Origin: Caldifarciminota bacterium
GTDB taxonomy: Bacteria > Hydrothermota > Hydrothermia > LBFQ01
Direction of reading: 5' to 3'
Assembly: GCA_015490465.1 (NCBI GenBank)
Contig: WFXS01000122.1
Location: 1 to 41,849 of the forward strand
Length of the DNA stretch: 41,849 nt
The notes under the pieces: generated by a model
The model's database searches: none
What the model saw: the letters and a program-made list of their open reading frames with translations, nothing else
What the model was told of the DNA's origin: nothing
In this document: positions 7,898 to 15,598 of the stretch, one piece after another
Position numbering within the stretch: position 1 is the first letter of the stretch
Layout: each line of letters starts with the position of its first letter
Program-made: the position numbers and the translations under genes

Positions 7898-8557
7898 TTG
7901 TACCTCGTAGTTGACGCCGGGAACAGCTCCGTTAAGGTAGGCCTGTTTAAAGGTAACCGCCTCGTCCTGCGTATAACTTCATCTTACGAGAGTATTCCCT
8001 CCGCCGGAAAACACCTCTCCCTACTGGGATACGATAGGGGTCTGATAATATCCGTGGCTTACGAATTGAACGATTATCTCCTGCGATTCTTCCCCCGATC
8101 TCACCTGCTGATACCCTCCCGTCTATCCTTACCAACCCGATATTCCCTCTCCACGCTCGGCCCGGACAGGCTGGCGGCCTCCTACCCCTTCATCGTCAAA
8201 AAAACGAGTGCGATCGTGGCCGTGTGCGGTACGGCCGTTACGGTGAACGTGATAAAGGACGGTGTATTTCTCGGTGGCCCAATATTCCCCTCCTTTGACA
8301 AACTCAGATCCGCCTACCTATCACTTTCCATGATGGGGAGGAAACTCCATCCCGACAGCCTTGGGGCCATAGAGGACGGCATAAGGTACGCCATCCTCGG
8401 AGGGGTAAGGGAAGTTATGAGGGATATGGAGAGGAGGTACGGAATAAGGAGGAAGTACCTTACGGGTGGATGCGCCCACGCCCTTAAAGTGGGTGGAAGG
8501 ATAGTTCCGGACCTCGTTCTCCTCGGAGGCAGGATGCTTCTGGATAGGATCGTTTAA
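7898..8557 (+). CDS. coaX: Type III pantothenate kinase
   Basis: 219 aa, slightly short for the family (about 250). It phosphorylates pantothenate in the first step of coenzyme A synthesis, needs a monovalent cation, and resists feedback by CoA. Markers: VDAGNSSVKVGLF at the N-terminus (phosphate 1), LGPDRLAA, CGTAVTVNVI (phosphate 2), GGPIFPS, and LTGGCAHAL near the end. The start is a TTG chosen because VVDAGNS must lie at the extreme N-terminus and because a TATAAT box ends 7 nt before it. Monocistronic, between the glmL-like gene and htpX. Confidence 0.9.
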   Translation: MYLVVDAGNSSVKVGLFKGNRLVLRITSSYESIPSAGKHLSLLGYDRGLIISVAYELNDYLLRFFPRSHLLIPSRLSLPTRYSLSTLGPDRLAASYPFIVKKTSAIVAVCGTAVTVNVIKDGVFLGGPIFPSFDKLRSAYLSLSMMGRKLHPDSLGAIEDGIRYAILGGVREVMRDMERRYGIRRKYLTGGCAHALKVGGRIVPDLVLLGGRMLLDRIV

Positions 8558-8563
8558 CGACTT

Positions 8564-8569
8564 TACAAT
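8564..8569 (+). promoter_or_regulatory. -10 box, leaderless htpX
   Basis: TACAAT, 7 nt before the ATG at 8577, inside the 19-nt gap after coaX. Confidence 0.55.
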
Positions 8570-8576
8570 TGCTGCC

Positions 8577-9443
8577 ATGTGGGTGAACACGCTGAAGACG
8601 TTTGTCCTCCTTACGGCACTAACCCTGATACTGGTTTACCTCGGTAGTTATTTCGGAGGTTCAACGGGCGGGCTTATAGCCCTTACCTTCGCCGCGATAA
8701 TAAACTTCGCCTCGTGGTTCTACTCCGATAGGATAGCCGTGGCCTCCGTCGGAGCGAGGGAGGTGAGCAGGGAGGAGACTCCGGACCTTCACGCTATGGT
8801 TGAAGAGGTGGCCATGGCCGCCGGTCTCCCGAAACCCCGCATATACATCGCCCCCATCCCCCAGCCCAACGCCTTCGCCACGGGCAGGGATCCCAAACAT
8901 TCGGCCGTCGTATTCACAGAGGGTATACTCCGTCTTCTGAACCGTCGGGAGTTGAAGGGGGTGATAGGCCACGAGCTCGCCCACATAAAGAACAGGGACA
9001 TACTCGTAATGTCCGTCGTGGCCACGGTCGCCGGTGCGATAATGTTCCTTGTGGACATGCTCCGTTGGGCGGCTTTCTTCGGTTTCGGTGGCAGGGACAG
9101 GGACCGCGGCAACCCCCTCGTCCTCCTCGGCATGATAATCGTCCTTCCGATAGTTGTCCTCCTCATAAGGCTGGCCATATCTCGCGCCAGGGAGTACCTC
9201 GCGGATTACTACGGGGCGAAGTTCACTAAGGACCCCGAAGCCCTCGCCAGCGCCCTTGAGAAGCTGGCCTTAGGTGTTCAGGCCGTACCTTCCGAGGTAC
9301 CCCAGCACATGTCCCACATGTTCATAGTTAACCCCTTCTCCGGGAGTTTCCTCGCGGAACTGTTCTCCACCCATCCCCCCGTTGAAAAGAGGATCAAACG
9401 CCTGCGGGAACTGGCCCAGGACCCCTCCTTCTTCCTCTCTTAG
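8577..9443 (+). CDS. htpX: HtpX-type membrane zinc metalloprotease
   Basis: 288 aa, normal for HtpX, which degrades misfolded membrane proteins in stress quality control. Two N-terminal TM segments (residues ~8-25 and ~30-48), the zinc site GHELAHIKNRD (HExxH) near 137, two more TMs (about 150-170 and 185-205), and the third zinc ligand region SRAREYLADYYGA (Glu). The FSTHPPVEKRI motif near the C-terminus is typical of the family. Leaderless promoter. Its stop codon overlaps that of the convergent glycosyltransferase by four bases (TTAG). Confidence 0.95.
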   Translation: MWVNTLKTFVLLTALTLILVYLGSYFGGSTGGLIALTFAAIINFASWFYSDRIAVASVGAREVSREETPDLHAMVEEVAMAAGLPKPRIYIAPIPQPNAFATGRDPKHSAVVFTEGILRLLNRRELKGVIGHELAHIKNRDILVMSVVATVAGAIMFLVDMLRWAAFFGFGGRDRDRGNPLVLLGMIIVLPIVVLLIRLAISRAREYLADYYGAKFTKDPEALASALEKLALGVQAVPSEVPQHMSHMFIVNPFSGSFLAELFSTHPPVEKRIKRLRELAQDPSFFLS

Positions 9444-10291
9444 GGCAGGAGGGATCGGACCGCCCCCTTGAGGGCCATAACGCTCCCACCGTACCTGAGG
9501 CTTTTGATGGCGTAGTATAGGGAGACTTTCCTCCGCTTCGTACGGCCAAGGCGATAGGAGAGGGCGCCGTAAAAGTGGGCTTTAACCCTCTTTAACAAAT
9601 CAGACGAGAGGTGGGACGAAACCACGTTCATAAGGGTTTCGTAAAGAGTAACGACCCTCTCCGACTGGAGCGCCCGCAGGCTGTCTCTCCTGTTCTGGTA
9701 GTGGATGAGGCCGGGTAAGTCCTGAAAGCGCAACAGACCTTTCATAACTAACCTCACGGACAGTTCCCAGTCTTCCAGTAGGGTCAACCTCTCGTTGAAC
9801 CCCCCCACCTCAAGGAACGTATCCCTGCGTATAAGCAGGGCGCCGACCTGAAGGACTATACCGTCCCGCGAGAAGGGGAAGAGTATCCTGTCCTTCAGAG
9901 GTCTCTCCGAAGGGGCGTAGGCGAGGCCGAGGGTCTCACCGGTACGGGCGTCCACCACCACGACGTTGGAGAAGACGGCCTGAGCCTCTTCCTTCAGGAG
10001 GTACTCCACCTGAGCGTCCAGTTTGCCGGGGGTGAACTCGTCGTCGTCGTCAAGGAAGGCGATAAATGGGGCATCAGTCATTTTGGCCAGCCTGTTGCGT
10101 ACGATGGATGGGTTGCCCGTGTGATTGAAGCGGACGACCTTTGCACCCGGAATATCCAGACGAACCGGGGGGTCGCTTCCGTCGTCTCCTACCAGTACTT
10201 CAACCTCTACACCGTTCTTCAGGGCGCTCTCCACCGCCCTCCTTACCTCGCGGGGGCGGTTGTACGTGGGTATCAGAACGGCGACCCTCAC
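9440..10291 (-). CDS. Family 2 glycosyltransferase
   Basis: 283 aa. GT-A fold glycosyltransferase: N-terminal AVLIPTYNRPREVRRAV, VEVLVGDDGSDPP for the nucleotide-sugar site, and FIAFLDDDDEFTPG as the metal-binding DxD. LLEDWELSVRL supplies the ED-type catalytic acid motif. No membrane segments, so probably cytoplasmic or peripherally attached. The sugar donor and acceptor cannot be deduced. It is translationally coupled (ATGA) to the upstream beta-propeller gene. Confidence 0.88.
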   Translation of the reverse strand: MRVAVLIPTYNRPREVRRAVESALKNGVEVEVLVGDDGSDPPVRLDIPGAKVVRFNHTGNPSIVRNRLAKMTDAPFIAFLDDDDEFTPGKLDAQVEYLLKEEAQAVFSNVVVVDARTGETLGLAYAPSERPLKDRILFPFSRDGIVLQVGALLIRRDTFLEVGGFNERLTLLEDWELSVRLVMKGLLRFQDLPGLIHYQNRRDSLRALQSERVVTLYETLMNVVSSHLSSDLLKRVKAHFYGALSYRLGRTKRRKVSLYYAIKSLRYGGSVMALKGAVRSLLP

Positions 10292-11241
10292 TTAAGGAAC
10301 CTGTATACCACCATCCCCTTCCGGGAGGCGGCGTAGATGTAGTCCCCCTTAACCACTATGTCAAAGACGTAGTCCCCCTTGTATATCGGGGGCCTGTACC
10401 GGGCCACCTCCATCTTGCGGAAGGGATCCACGACGCTCACTCCCCCGTCACCGAAGGCCACGAATATCAGCTTGTTTATCGCCCTCACGTTCAGGGCGGA
10501 GCCGGGACCCTTCGCCCACCTTATTTCCTTCGGAGAAGAGGGGTCGGAGATGTCAAATAGCTGTACCCCCTTCCTTCCGAGGGCAACGTACGCGACGCCC
10601 CCCTCAACGTCAACGCTTATGGCGAAGCCACGGGTCGGAGCCTGTCCGATGAGTCGCGGCCTTCGGGGGTTGGAGATGTCGTATATCTTGAGGCCGTCCC
10701 TACCTGCGGCTATGTAGGCGTACCTGCCCTTTACGGTTATTCCGCGGGTGAACCCACCCGTCTTCGTAAGACTTACTAACCGTGGCCTCCGGGGGTTGGA
10801 GATGCTCACTATAGCGAAACCGGAGTCTCCGACCGTGACGTACAGGTAGTTCCCCCTCAGGAGGACCTCCATCGTCGTATCGGGGAGTTTCAGGGTATAG
10901 ATCTCAGATGCCGTATTGGGGTTGGATATGTTGAAGACAGATAGGCCCTTGTACCCGTGGCCGACGTACAGGTACCTCCCCTTTACGGCTACGCCGAGGG
11001 GCATATTCGTGGTGGTTATGGTTGCCTCACGGTAGAGACTCTCCGGTTTGGAGACGTCCACCACGAATATTCTCCGGAGAGACGTGAGGTAGGCGTATCT
11101 TCCACTAACGTCCAGAGCGAAGCAGGGGGTGGGAAGCCGCAACCTCTTCACCAGAGTCATGTTGAGGGAGTCGGGCTTGTACTTGTTCTGGGAAAGTGTG
11201 TCTCCCCCCCATACCTGCGATAACAGGCTCAAAAGGAACAT
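10288..11241 (-). CDS. Secreted LVIVD-repeat beta-propeller protein
   Basis: 317 aa from the ATG at 11241. The first ~13 residues (MFLLSLLSQVWGG) form a short signal peptide, so the product is probably exported. It then shows about six repeats of roughly 43 residues built on GRYAYxAAGxxGLxIxDISNPxxPRL, the LVIVD pattern that folds as a propeller-like structure; function is generally unknown. The start is chosen because a TAAAAT box ends 7 nt upstream; an ATG at 11268 would lie upstream of that box. Its -10 region overlaps the -10 of the divergent tsaE. Confidence 0.82.
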   Translation of the reverse strand: MFLLSLLSQVWGGDTLSQNKYKPDSLNMTLVKRLRLPTPCFALDVSGRYAYLTSLRRIFVVDVSKPESLYREATITTTNMPLGVAVKGRYLYVGHGYKGLSVFNISNPNTASEIYTLKLPDTTMEVLLRGNYLYVTVGDSGFAIVSISNPRRPRLVSLTKTGGFTRGITVKGRYAYIAAGRDGLKIYDISNPRRPRLIGQAPTRGFAISVDVEGGVAYVALGRKGVQLFDISDPSSPKEIRWAKGPGSALNVRAINKLIFVAFGDGGVSVVDPFRKMEVARYRPPIYKGDYVFDIVVKGDYIYAASRKGMVVYRFLK

Positions 11242-11247
11242 AGCCGT

Positions 11248-11254
11248 TATTTTA
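11248..11254. promoter_or_regulatory. overlapping divergent -10 boxes (LVIVD gene / tsaE)
   Basis: On the plus strand TATTTT at 11248-11253 lies 8 nt before the tsaE ATG. On the minus strand TAAAAT at 11254-11249 lies 7 nt before the LVIVD gene ATG. The two boxes are essentially the same base pairs, so only one polymerase could occupy this promoter at a time. Only 20 bp separate the two start codons. Confidence 0.5.
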
Positions 11255-11261
11255 ACGTCGG

Positions 11262-11690
11262 ATGCCATCCTTAGAATTTGCGGTGCGATTTGTAACCCGG
11301 TCCGGTGAGGAGACCGAACTCCTTGGCGAGTACCTATTCTGCAGGCTTACCCGAAAGTACCGCACCTTTCTCCTGTATGGAGAGATGGGAAGCGGTAAGA
11401 CGACTTTTGTCAGGGGGTTCGTTCGCGCCGCCGGATACGATGGGGTGAGAAGCCCCACCTTTACGATGGTAACCGTATACCCCACGCCTTTAGGCCGTAT
11501 ACATCACGTGGACCTCTACAGGTTGCAGGGGGAGGAGGACTTCTACACCCTCGGACTACTGGATGTGCTGGATAGGGAAATCGTAGTGATAGAGTGGGCG
11601 GAGAGGCTGCCCCTGAGGGTGGAGGGCGTGAGGCTGAATTTCTCGGTTGTGGGAGGGAACGAGAGGGAAGTAAGTGTAAGTCTGCTTTAA
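11262..11690 (+). CDS. tsaE: tRNA threonylcarbamoyladenosine biosynthesis ATPase TsaE
   Basis: 142 aa, normal length. TsaE is the ATPase that works with TsaB and TsaD in making t6A37 on ANN-decoding tRNAs. Seen: Walker A LYGEMGSGKTTFVRG near 40, the switch segment SPTFTMV, the characteristic HHVDLYRL, and IEWAERLP near 105. The start codon lies only 20 bp from that of the divergent beta-propeller gene. The stop is shared by a TTAA tail-to-tail overlap with apbE. tsaB, tsaC and tsaD are not in the window. Confidence 0.93.
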   Translation: MPSLEFAVRFVTRSGEETELLGEYLFCRLTRKYRTFLLYGEMGSGKTTFVRGFVRAAGYDGVRSPTFTMVTVYPTPLGRIHHVDLYRLQGEEDFYTLGLLDVLDREIVVIEWAERLPLRVEGVRLNFSVVGGNEREVSVSLL

Positions 11691-12394
11691 AACCCCTTAA
11701 AAACCCTCACGTCGGTACTTTCCGGAACCAGACCCTTTACGGAACCCCCGGTTATCACGCACAGGGTGGACAGGACGTCCGCCACAACCGGATCTCTGGC
11801 CTTCACGGCGCATACGATCCTCCCTCTTACGACCTTCCCCTTCAGTGGGTCGTAGATATGCGGGGTCGTGTCCTGAGTCCTCGTAGTGGAAGATACGAAA
11901 AGGAAACCATCCTTCAGATTCACGTCGCCGAGGGGTGTGCCGTCCGGAGAAACGACGGGTACCTCCACCTCGTGGGAGGAGTATATACCGCTCCCACCGA
12001 AGTTTATAAAAGCGCTATCAAACTTAAACTTCTCCAGAAGCAACCTGAAGAACACCCCCTTCGCTATCCCCCCCGGATCAAACGTCGTTCCCTTCGGAAA
12101 GTACCAGAGATTCTCCTCCAGTCTCACGGGTACCTTACCCGGACTCCTGTAGAAGGGATCAAACCTGCCACCCGTTTTCTCCCGCCACTTCATGGACTCA
12201 AGGAGGACGAGGTCGGTTTCGTACGGTACCGTTAAGGTCTCTCCCTCTGATACCCACCCTTCCCAGAAGGGTCTCCAGAGACTGTCAAGCCTTCGGGCGA
12301 GGGTAAAGACGCTATCCACATAACGCTCCGGGACGACACCCACGTAAAGAAGCGTCCCCATTACGTACTGCGTCCGGGTCAGAAGTAGTATCAT
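11687..12394 (-). CDS. apbE: FAD:protein FMN transferase (ApbE/Ftp family)
   Basis: About 235 aa, shorter than the usual 300+. ApbE attaches FMN from FAD covalently to Thr/Ser in exported FMN-binding domains. Family marks: YVMGTLLYVGV near the N-terminus, FDPGGIAKGVFF (the DxGGIAKG FAD motif), FINFGGSGIY, PHIYDPLKG and VADVLSTLCVITGG. The start at 12394 follows from the ATGA overlap with the upstream membrane-protein gene. Residues 1-8 are only weakly hydrophobic, so export by a cleavable signal is unclear. Its likely substrate is the FMN-binding protein two genes upstream. Confidence 0.88.
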   Translation of the reverse strand: MILLLTRTQYVMGTLLYVGVVPERYVDSVFTLARRLDSLWRPFWEGWVSEGETLTVPYETDLVLLESMKWREKTGGRFDPFYRSPGKVPVRLEENLWYFPKGTTFDPGGIAKGVFFRLLLEKFKFDSAFINFGGSGIYSSHEVEVPVVSPDGTPLGDVNLKDGFLFVSSTTRTQDTTPHIYDPLKGKVVRGRIVCAVKARDPVVADVLSTLCVITGGSVKGLVPESTDVRVFKGF

Positions 12395-12846
12395 AGGAAC
12401 ATCTCTTTGAGCGTAGCCCCCATCATGAAGAGTAACCCTCCTACCATCAGAAGGGAAGATACGGGTTTTAAAAGTACGAGACCTTCGGGGCCGAAGCGCA
12501 AAACCCACGGCATGAGGACGAGGCCCAACATTCCTGCGGCCGTAATCACGACTACCGCTACCTTCACCCATCCTCTCATGGACGTGAGACTGAAGAAAAA
12601 GGCGCTCACTAGGAGGAGGACGGAGGTTATGAAGGAGTGGAAGTGAGAGACCTCGGCGAGTTGGAGGGAAGTTTTAGGGTACTTCATAAGTTCTTCGTTC
12701 CCCCTGTAGTAGGTAAGGAAATCGGCAGGCGTCCTACCCACCTTCAACTCCACTATTACGAGAGCGAATACAAGCCCAAGCACAGCGAGAACGCAGAAAA
12801 AGACGTAAGCCACCTTAAAGGATACGTCAAGTTCCCTGAGTCTCAT
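12391..12846 (-). CDS. Small four-helix membrane protein of the flavinylation cassette
   Basis: 151 aa with four predicted TM helices (about 11-33, 68-88, 93-113 and 124-143). A 35-residue periplasmic loop between TM1 and TM2 contains YYRGNEE, followed by HFHSF at the start of TM2, the only histidines. Proteins with this YYRG...HFH arrangement are known beside cytochromes and flavinylated proteins, but I cannot name the family. The two His could ligate heme or a quinone site; this is inference. ATGA overlaps on both sides tie it to the FMN-binding protein and to apbE. Confidence 0.7.
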   Translation of the reverse strand: MRLRELDVSFKVAYVFFCVLAVLGLVFALVIVELKVGRTPADFLTYYRGNEELMKYPKTSLQLAEVSHFHSFITSVLLLVSAFFFSLTSMRGWVKVAVVVITAAGMLGLVLMPWVLRFGPEGLVLLKPVSSLLMVGGLLFMMGATLKEMFL

Positions 12847-13334
12847 CTTCCGAACACCTCCCTGTAAATTATGAGCGCCCTCTTAACACCCAACGATATT
12901 GACCTGACGGATATGGTGGCACCGGCTATGTTGGGTACATCTTTCCCGGGCTTTATGGGGTCGTCGGCCCCCTTACCTCTGAAGTTCTTCAGGAACCTCC
13001 GGTTCCCTATCTGGTAGCCGTACTCCTCCCTGTAGGCAAGGATCTCAACCTCCATGACCCTTCCCTCCGGCGATATGACAACCATGAAGGTTATGGGCAG
13101 ATGCTTACCCTTTATGTCGTCCACGAGGGCCGTCTTTATCAGGGTATCCCCCCTGTATCCGCGGTAAAAGATCAGGACCTTGCGGGATGGCATGGGAAGG
13201 CGGTGCTTTTTAAGTACCCTCTTTACCCTGTCGTTCACCTTCACCTTTACCGTCTCCACCCTCTCAACGTCGGAGAGTACCCGTTTGAGGGCGCTATCCG
13301 GATGAACGAACCACGTACTGGAGAGCAGGATCAT
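12843..13334 (-). CDS. FMN-binding-domain protein (covalent flavoprotein candidate)
   Basis: 163 aa. The second half follows the FMN-bind domain (RnfG/NqrC/PceC type): FMVVISPEGRVMEVEIL, EYGYQIGNRRFLKNFRGK and the attachment region NIAGATISVRSIS, where GATIS matches the (S/T)GATxS/T FMN-acceptor motif recognised by ApbE (candidate acceptor Thr in GAT). The N-terminus MILLSSTWFVHPDSAL could be a short signal/anchor. It is flanked in one operon by a barrel protein, a 4-TM protein and apbE, which supports an extracytoplasmic electron-transfer role. Confidence 0.82.
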   Translation of the reverse strand: MILLSSTWFVHPDSALKRVLSDVERVETVKVKVNDRVKRVLKKHRLPMPSRKVLIFYRGYRGDTLIKTALVDDIKGKHLPITFMVVISPEGRVMEVEILAYREEYGYQIGNRRFLKNFRGKGADDPIKPGKDVPNIAGATISVRSISLGVKRALIIYREVFGR

Positions 13335-14104
13335 AACCTTATACCGAATATGGTACGGAACTCAGGTCCACCCACTGGGAGCGCGGTTACGGAGATTGAG
13401 AACTTCGGTGATGAGTAGTGGATAACGGGACCGAAGAGCATTTCCGAACCTTCAGGTGAACCTCCCGGCAGGAGAGAACCGCTCCACCCTCTGGAGTTTA
13501 TAGCCTCAAGGCCGAGGCTCCAGTTTCCGATCCTGTAAGAAATCCCACCAGTAATTTCAAAGATCGCACCCCTCTCAACCTCCGTTTCGTATCGGGTTTC
13601 CGATCCTTCGGTTACGGCTCTGGCGATGTACTCCATCTTCTGGGCCAGTATCAGGTTGGACGCCAGAACGAAGTTGCCGAAGTTCCTGCTCAGGAGGAGT
13701 TTCTCCTCAAACTCGGTCTCCCTCGGTGAGTAGGTTACCTCACCGTACATTCCCAGGCCCACGGGATGAAAGGTCGGGTTCAACATACGGTATATGAAAG
13801 CGGCGGACAGGCCCGGCTCAAAGTAGTATTCGGCCTCCCTCTCCCCGATCCGATACCGGCTCTTCAGGTTCAGGTACAGGTCAAGGGTAAGCCGGGGCGA
13901 TATCGCGAACTCCACCTCCGTGCGGGTGTAGATTAGGGAGGAGTACCCTCCATCTCCGCCGTGCTGAACGGTTACCCACTGCTCGTACTCAACGAGACCT
14001 TCGGGAACGGGATCGGTGGTATAGGAGTACGTGAATATCCGCTCATGCGCGGACAAGCTTCCAGCCGCAAAAAGCAAAGCGAAAAGTACGGTTATCTTCC
14101 TCAT
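13331..14104 (-). CDS. Outer-membrane beta-barrel-like protein (DUF6662-like)
   Basis: 257 aa with a clear signal peptide (MRKITVLFALLFAAGSLSA, cut near residue 19). The remainder alternates polar and aromatic/hydrophobic residues in strand-length segments and ends in ...RTIFGIRL, typical of an outer-membrane barrel. The opening ERIFTYSYTTDPVPEGLVEYEQWVT resembles the DUF6662 family that co-occurs with FMN-binding proteins. First gene of the flavinylation operon, TATAAT box 9 nt before the ATG. It may position the flavoprotein at the outer membrane; inference. Confidence 0.7.
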   Translation of the reverse strand: MRKITVLFALLFAAGSLSAHERIFTYSYTTDPVPEGLVEYEQWVTVQHGGDGGYSSLIYTRTEVEFAISPRLTLDLYLNLKSRYRIGEREAEYYFEPGLSAAFIYRMLNPTFHPVGLGMYGEVTYSPRETEFEEKLLLSRNFGNFVLASNLILAQKMEYIARAVTEGSETRYETEVERGAIFEITGGISYRIGNWSLGLEAINSRGWSGSLLPGGSPEGSEMLFGPVIHYSSPKFSISVTALPVGGPEFRTIFGIRL

Positions 14105-14113
14105 GGAGGTGGT

Positions 14114-14119
14114 ATTATA
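14114..14119 (-). promoter_or_regulatory. -10 box of the flavinylation operon
   Basis: TATAAT on the minus strand, 9 nt before the ATG of the barrel gene. It is the only promoter visible for the four coupled genes. Confidence 0.6.
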
Positions 14120-14190
14120 GAGGGGTAAACCCGACTAAAATGGTCAGGATTATGCGAACCCGTACCGTTATTCAGCACCCACGCACACCT

Positions 14191-14196
14191 TAGGAT
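14191..14196 (+). promoter_or_regulatory. -10 box, leaderless rarA
   Basis: TAGGAT, 7 nt before the GTG at 14204; a weaker match than the others. Confidence 0.4.
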
Positions 14197-14203
14197 TAAC
14201 AAC

Positions 14204-15493
14204 GTGAGACCTCTGAGCGTCAGGATGAGACCGAGGGCTATGGAGGAAGTGGTAGGGCAGGAACACCTGATAGGTGAAGGTAAACCCCTGAGGGTGATGT
14301 ACGAGAGGGGAAGGCTTTTTAGTATGCTCTTCTGGGGTCCTCCGGGCTGTGGAAAGACCACCCTGGCCCGCCTGGTAGTAAGGAGGTCAGGCCTCCCCGT
14401 TGTTGAACTATCCGGGGTTGATGCCTCGGTGAAGGATCTGAGAAAGGCGACCACCGGTTATATGGGCAAACCCGTAGTGCTATTCCTTGACGAGATCCAT
14501 CGCCTTAACAGATCTCAACAGGCGGCTCTACTGAGGGACGTTGAGGAGGGAAGGGTCATACTCGTGGCCGCCACAACCGAGAATCCCTCCTTTGAGGTCA
14601 TCTCGCCCCTTCTCTCCCGGATGGTCGTCTATCGCCTTGAACCCCTGAGGCCGGAACACTTGAGGATACTGCTTGAGAGGGTGTTTTCGTCTCCCGAAGG
14701 GCTGCCGGGTTTTGACATGGACGAGGAGGCAAAGGAACTGGCCGTAGCCATGGCCGGAGGGGACGCCCGCGTTCTGTACAACCTCCTTGAGATAGCATCA
14801 GCTCTGGCCGAGAGCAGGGGAGAGAGGAGAATAACCGCCGAAGATATAAAGGTCGCCGGGGCGAGACGTACGAGGTACGACAAGGGAAGGGACGAACATT
14901 ACGATACCGTCAGCGCCTACGTAAAGGCCATTAGGGGAAGCGACCCCGATGCTGCTCTGGTCTATCTGGCGAAGATGCTTGAGGGAGGGGAGGACCCCAT
15001 CTTCATAGCCCGCAGGTTAGTGATTCACGCCGCGGAGGATATAGGCATGGCCGACCCCACGGCCTTACTCGTGGCCGTCGCCGCTTACCACGCTGTACAG
15101 CTGGTGGGCCTTCCGGAGGGGGCGATACCCCTGGCCGAAGCAACGGTCTATCTGGCCGCCGCTCCCAAGAGCAACAGCGTTTACAGGGCGTTAAAGAGGG
15201 CAAGGGAAGTTGTAAAAAAACATCCAACCCTCACGGTTCCCCTCCATCTTAGGAACCCGGCTACCCGCCTTATGGAGGAGATGGGGTACGGCAAAGGGTA
15301 CCGGTATCCCCACGATTACCCCGGTAACTTCGTCCTTCAGGACTACCTTCCGAAAGAACTGAGGAACGTACGGATATACGTTCCGGGTGATGAGGGGTAC
15401 GAAAGGCGGGTGAGGGAGAGGCTCAGGAGGTGGTGGAGGAACTTCAAGAGGCACTATAAGGGAGACGATCACGAGAATAAACCCTCAAATTAA
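14204..15493 (+). CDS. rarA: Replication-associated recombination protein A (MgsA/RarA AAA+ ATPase)
   Basis: 429 aa, normal for RarA, a clamp-loader-like AAA+ ATPase acting at stalled replication forks. PLSVRMRPRAMEEVVGQEHL at the N-terminus, Walker A WGPPGCGKTTLARL near 47, Walker B VLFLDEIHRLN near 90, AATTENPSFEV (sensor 1), and the family-specific C-terminal half YDKGRDEHYDTVSAYVKAIR followed by AAEDIGMADP. The GTG start is preferred over ATG codons downstream because the PLSVRMRP segment belongs to the family and TAGGAT lies 7 nt upstream. Confidence 0.95.
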   Translation: MRPLSVRMRPRAMEEVVGQEHLIGEGKPLRVMYERGRLFSMLFWGPPGCGKTTLARLVVRRSGLPVVELSGVDASVKDLRKATTGYMGKPVVLFLDEIHRLNRSQQAALLRDVEEGRVILVAATTENPSFEVISPLLSRMVVYRLEPLRPEHLRILLERVFSSPEGLPGFDMDEEAKELAVAMAGGDARVLYNLLEIASALAESRGERRITAEDIKVAGARRTRYDKGRDEHYDTVSAYVKAIRGSDPDAALVYLAKMLEGGEDPIFIARRLVIHAAEDIGMADPTALLVAVAAYHAVQLVGLPEGAIPLAEATVYLAAAPKSNSVYRALKRAREVVKKHPTLTVPLHLRNPATRLMEEMGYGKGYRYPHDYPGNFVLQDYLPKELRNVRIYVPGDEGYERRVRERLRRWWRNFKRHYKGDDHENKPSN

Positions 15494-15547
15494 CCCGTTT
15501 ACCCTTCGCAACAACCGTTCCCACTATCGCATACGCATCTGTACTCC

Positions 15548-15594
15548 AGACAGGTGTATAATATCAACCTGTCTACACTATAGACAAAGGAGGG
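15548..15594 (+). promoter_or_regulatory. promoter, palindromic operator and Shine-Dalgarno of the membrane protein/wHTH operon
   Basis: A perfect 8-bp inverted repeat AGACAGGT (15548-15555) and ACCTGTCT (15567-15574) flanks the -10 box TATAAT (15557-15562). Directly downstream GTCTA-CACTA-TAGAC (15571-15585) forms a second inverted repeat across the expected transcription start. A Shine-Dalgarno AGGAGG (15589-15594) follows, 4 nt from the ATG. The winged-helix protein encoded in the same operon is the obvious candidate repressor. Confidence 0.7.
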
Positions 15595-15598
15595 AAAC

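Noticed and set aside
12395-12571. 59-residue N-terminal extension of ApbE
   Set aside because: It is an out-of-frame reading of the upstream 4-TM protein gene; the ATGA junction gives the true start.
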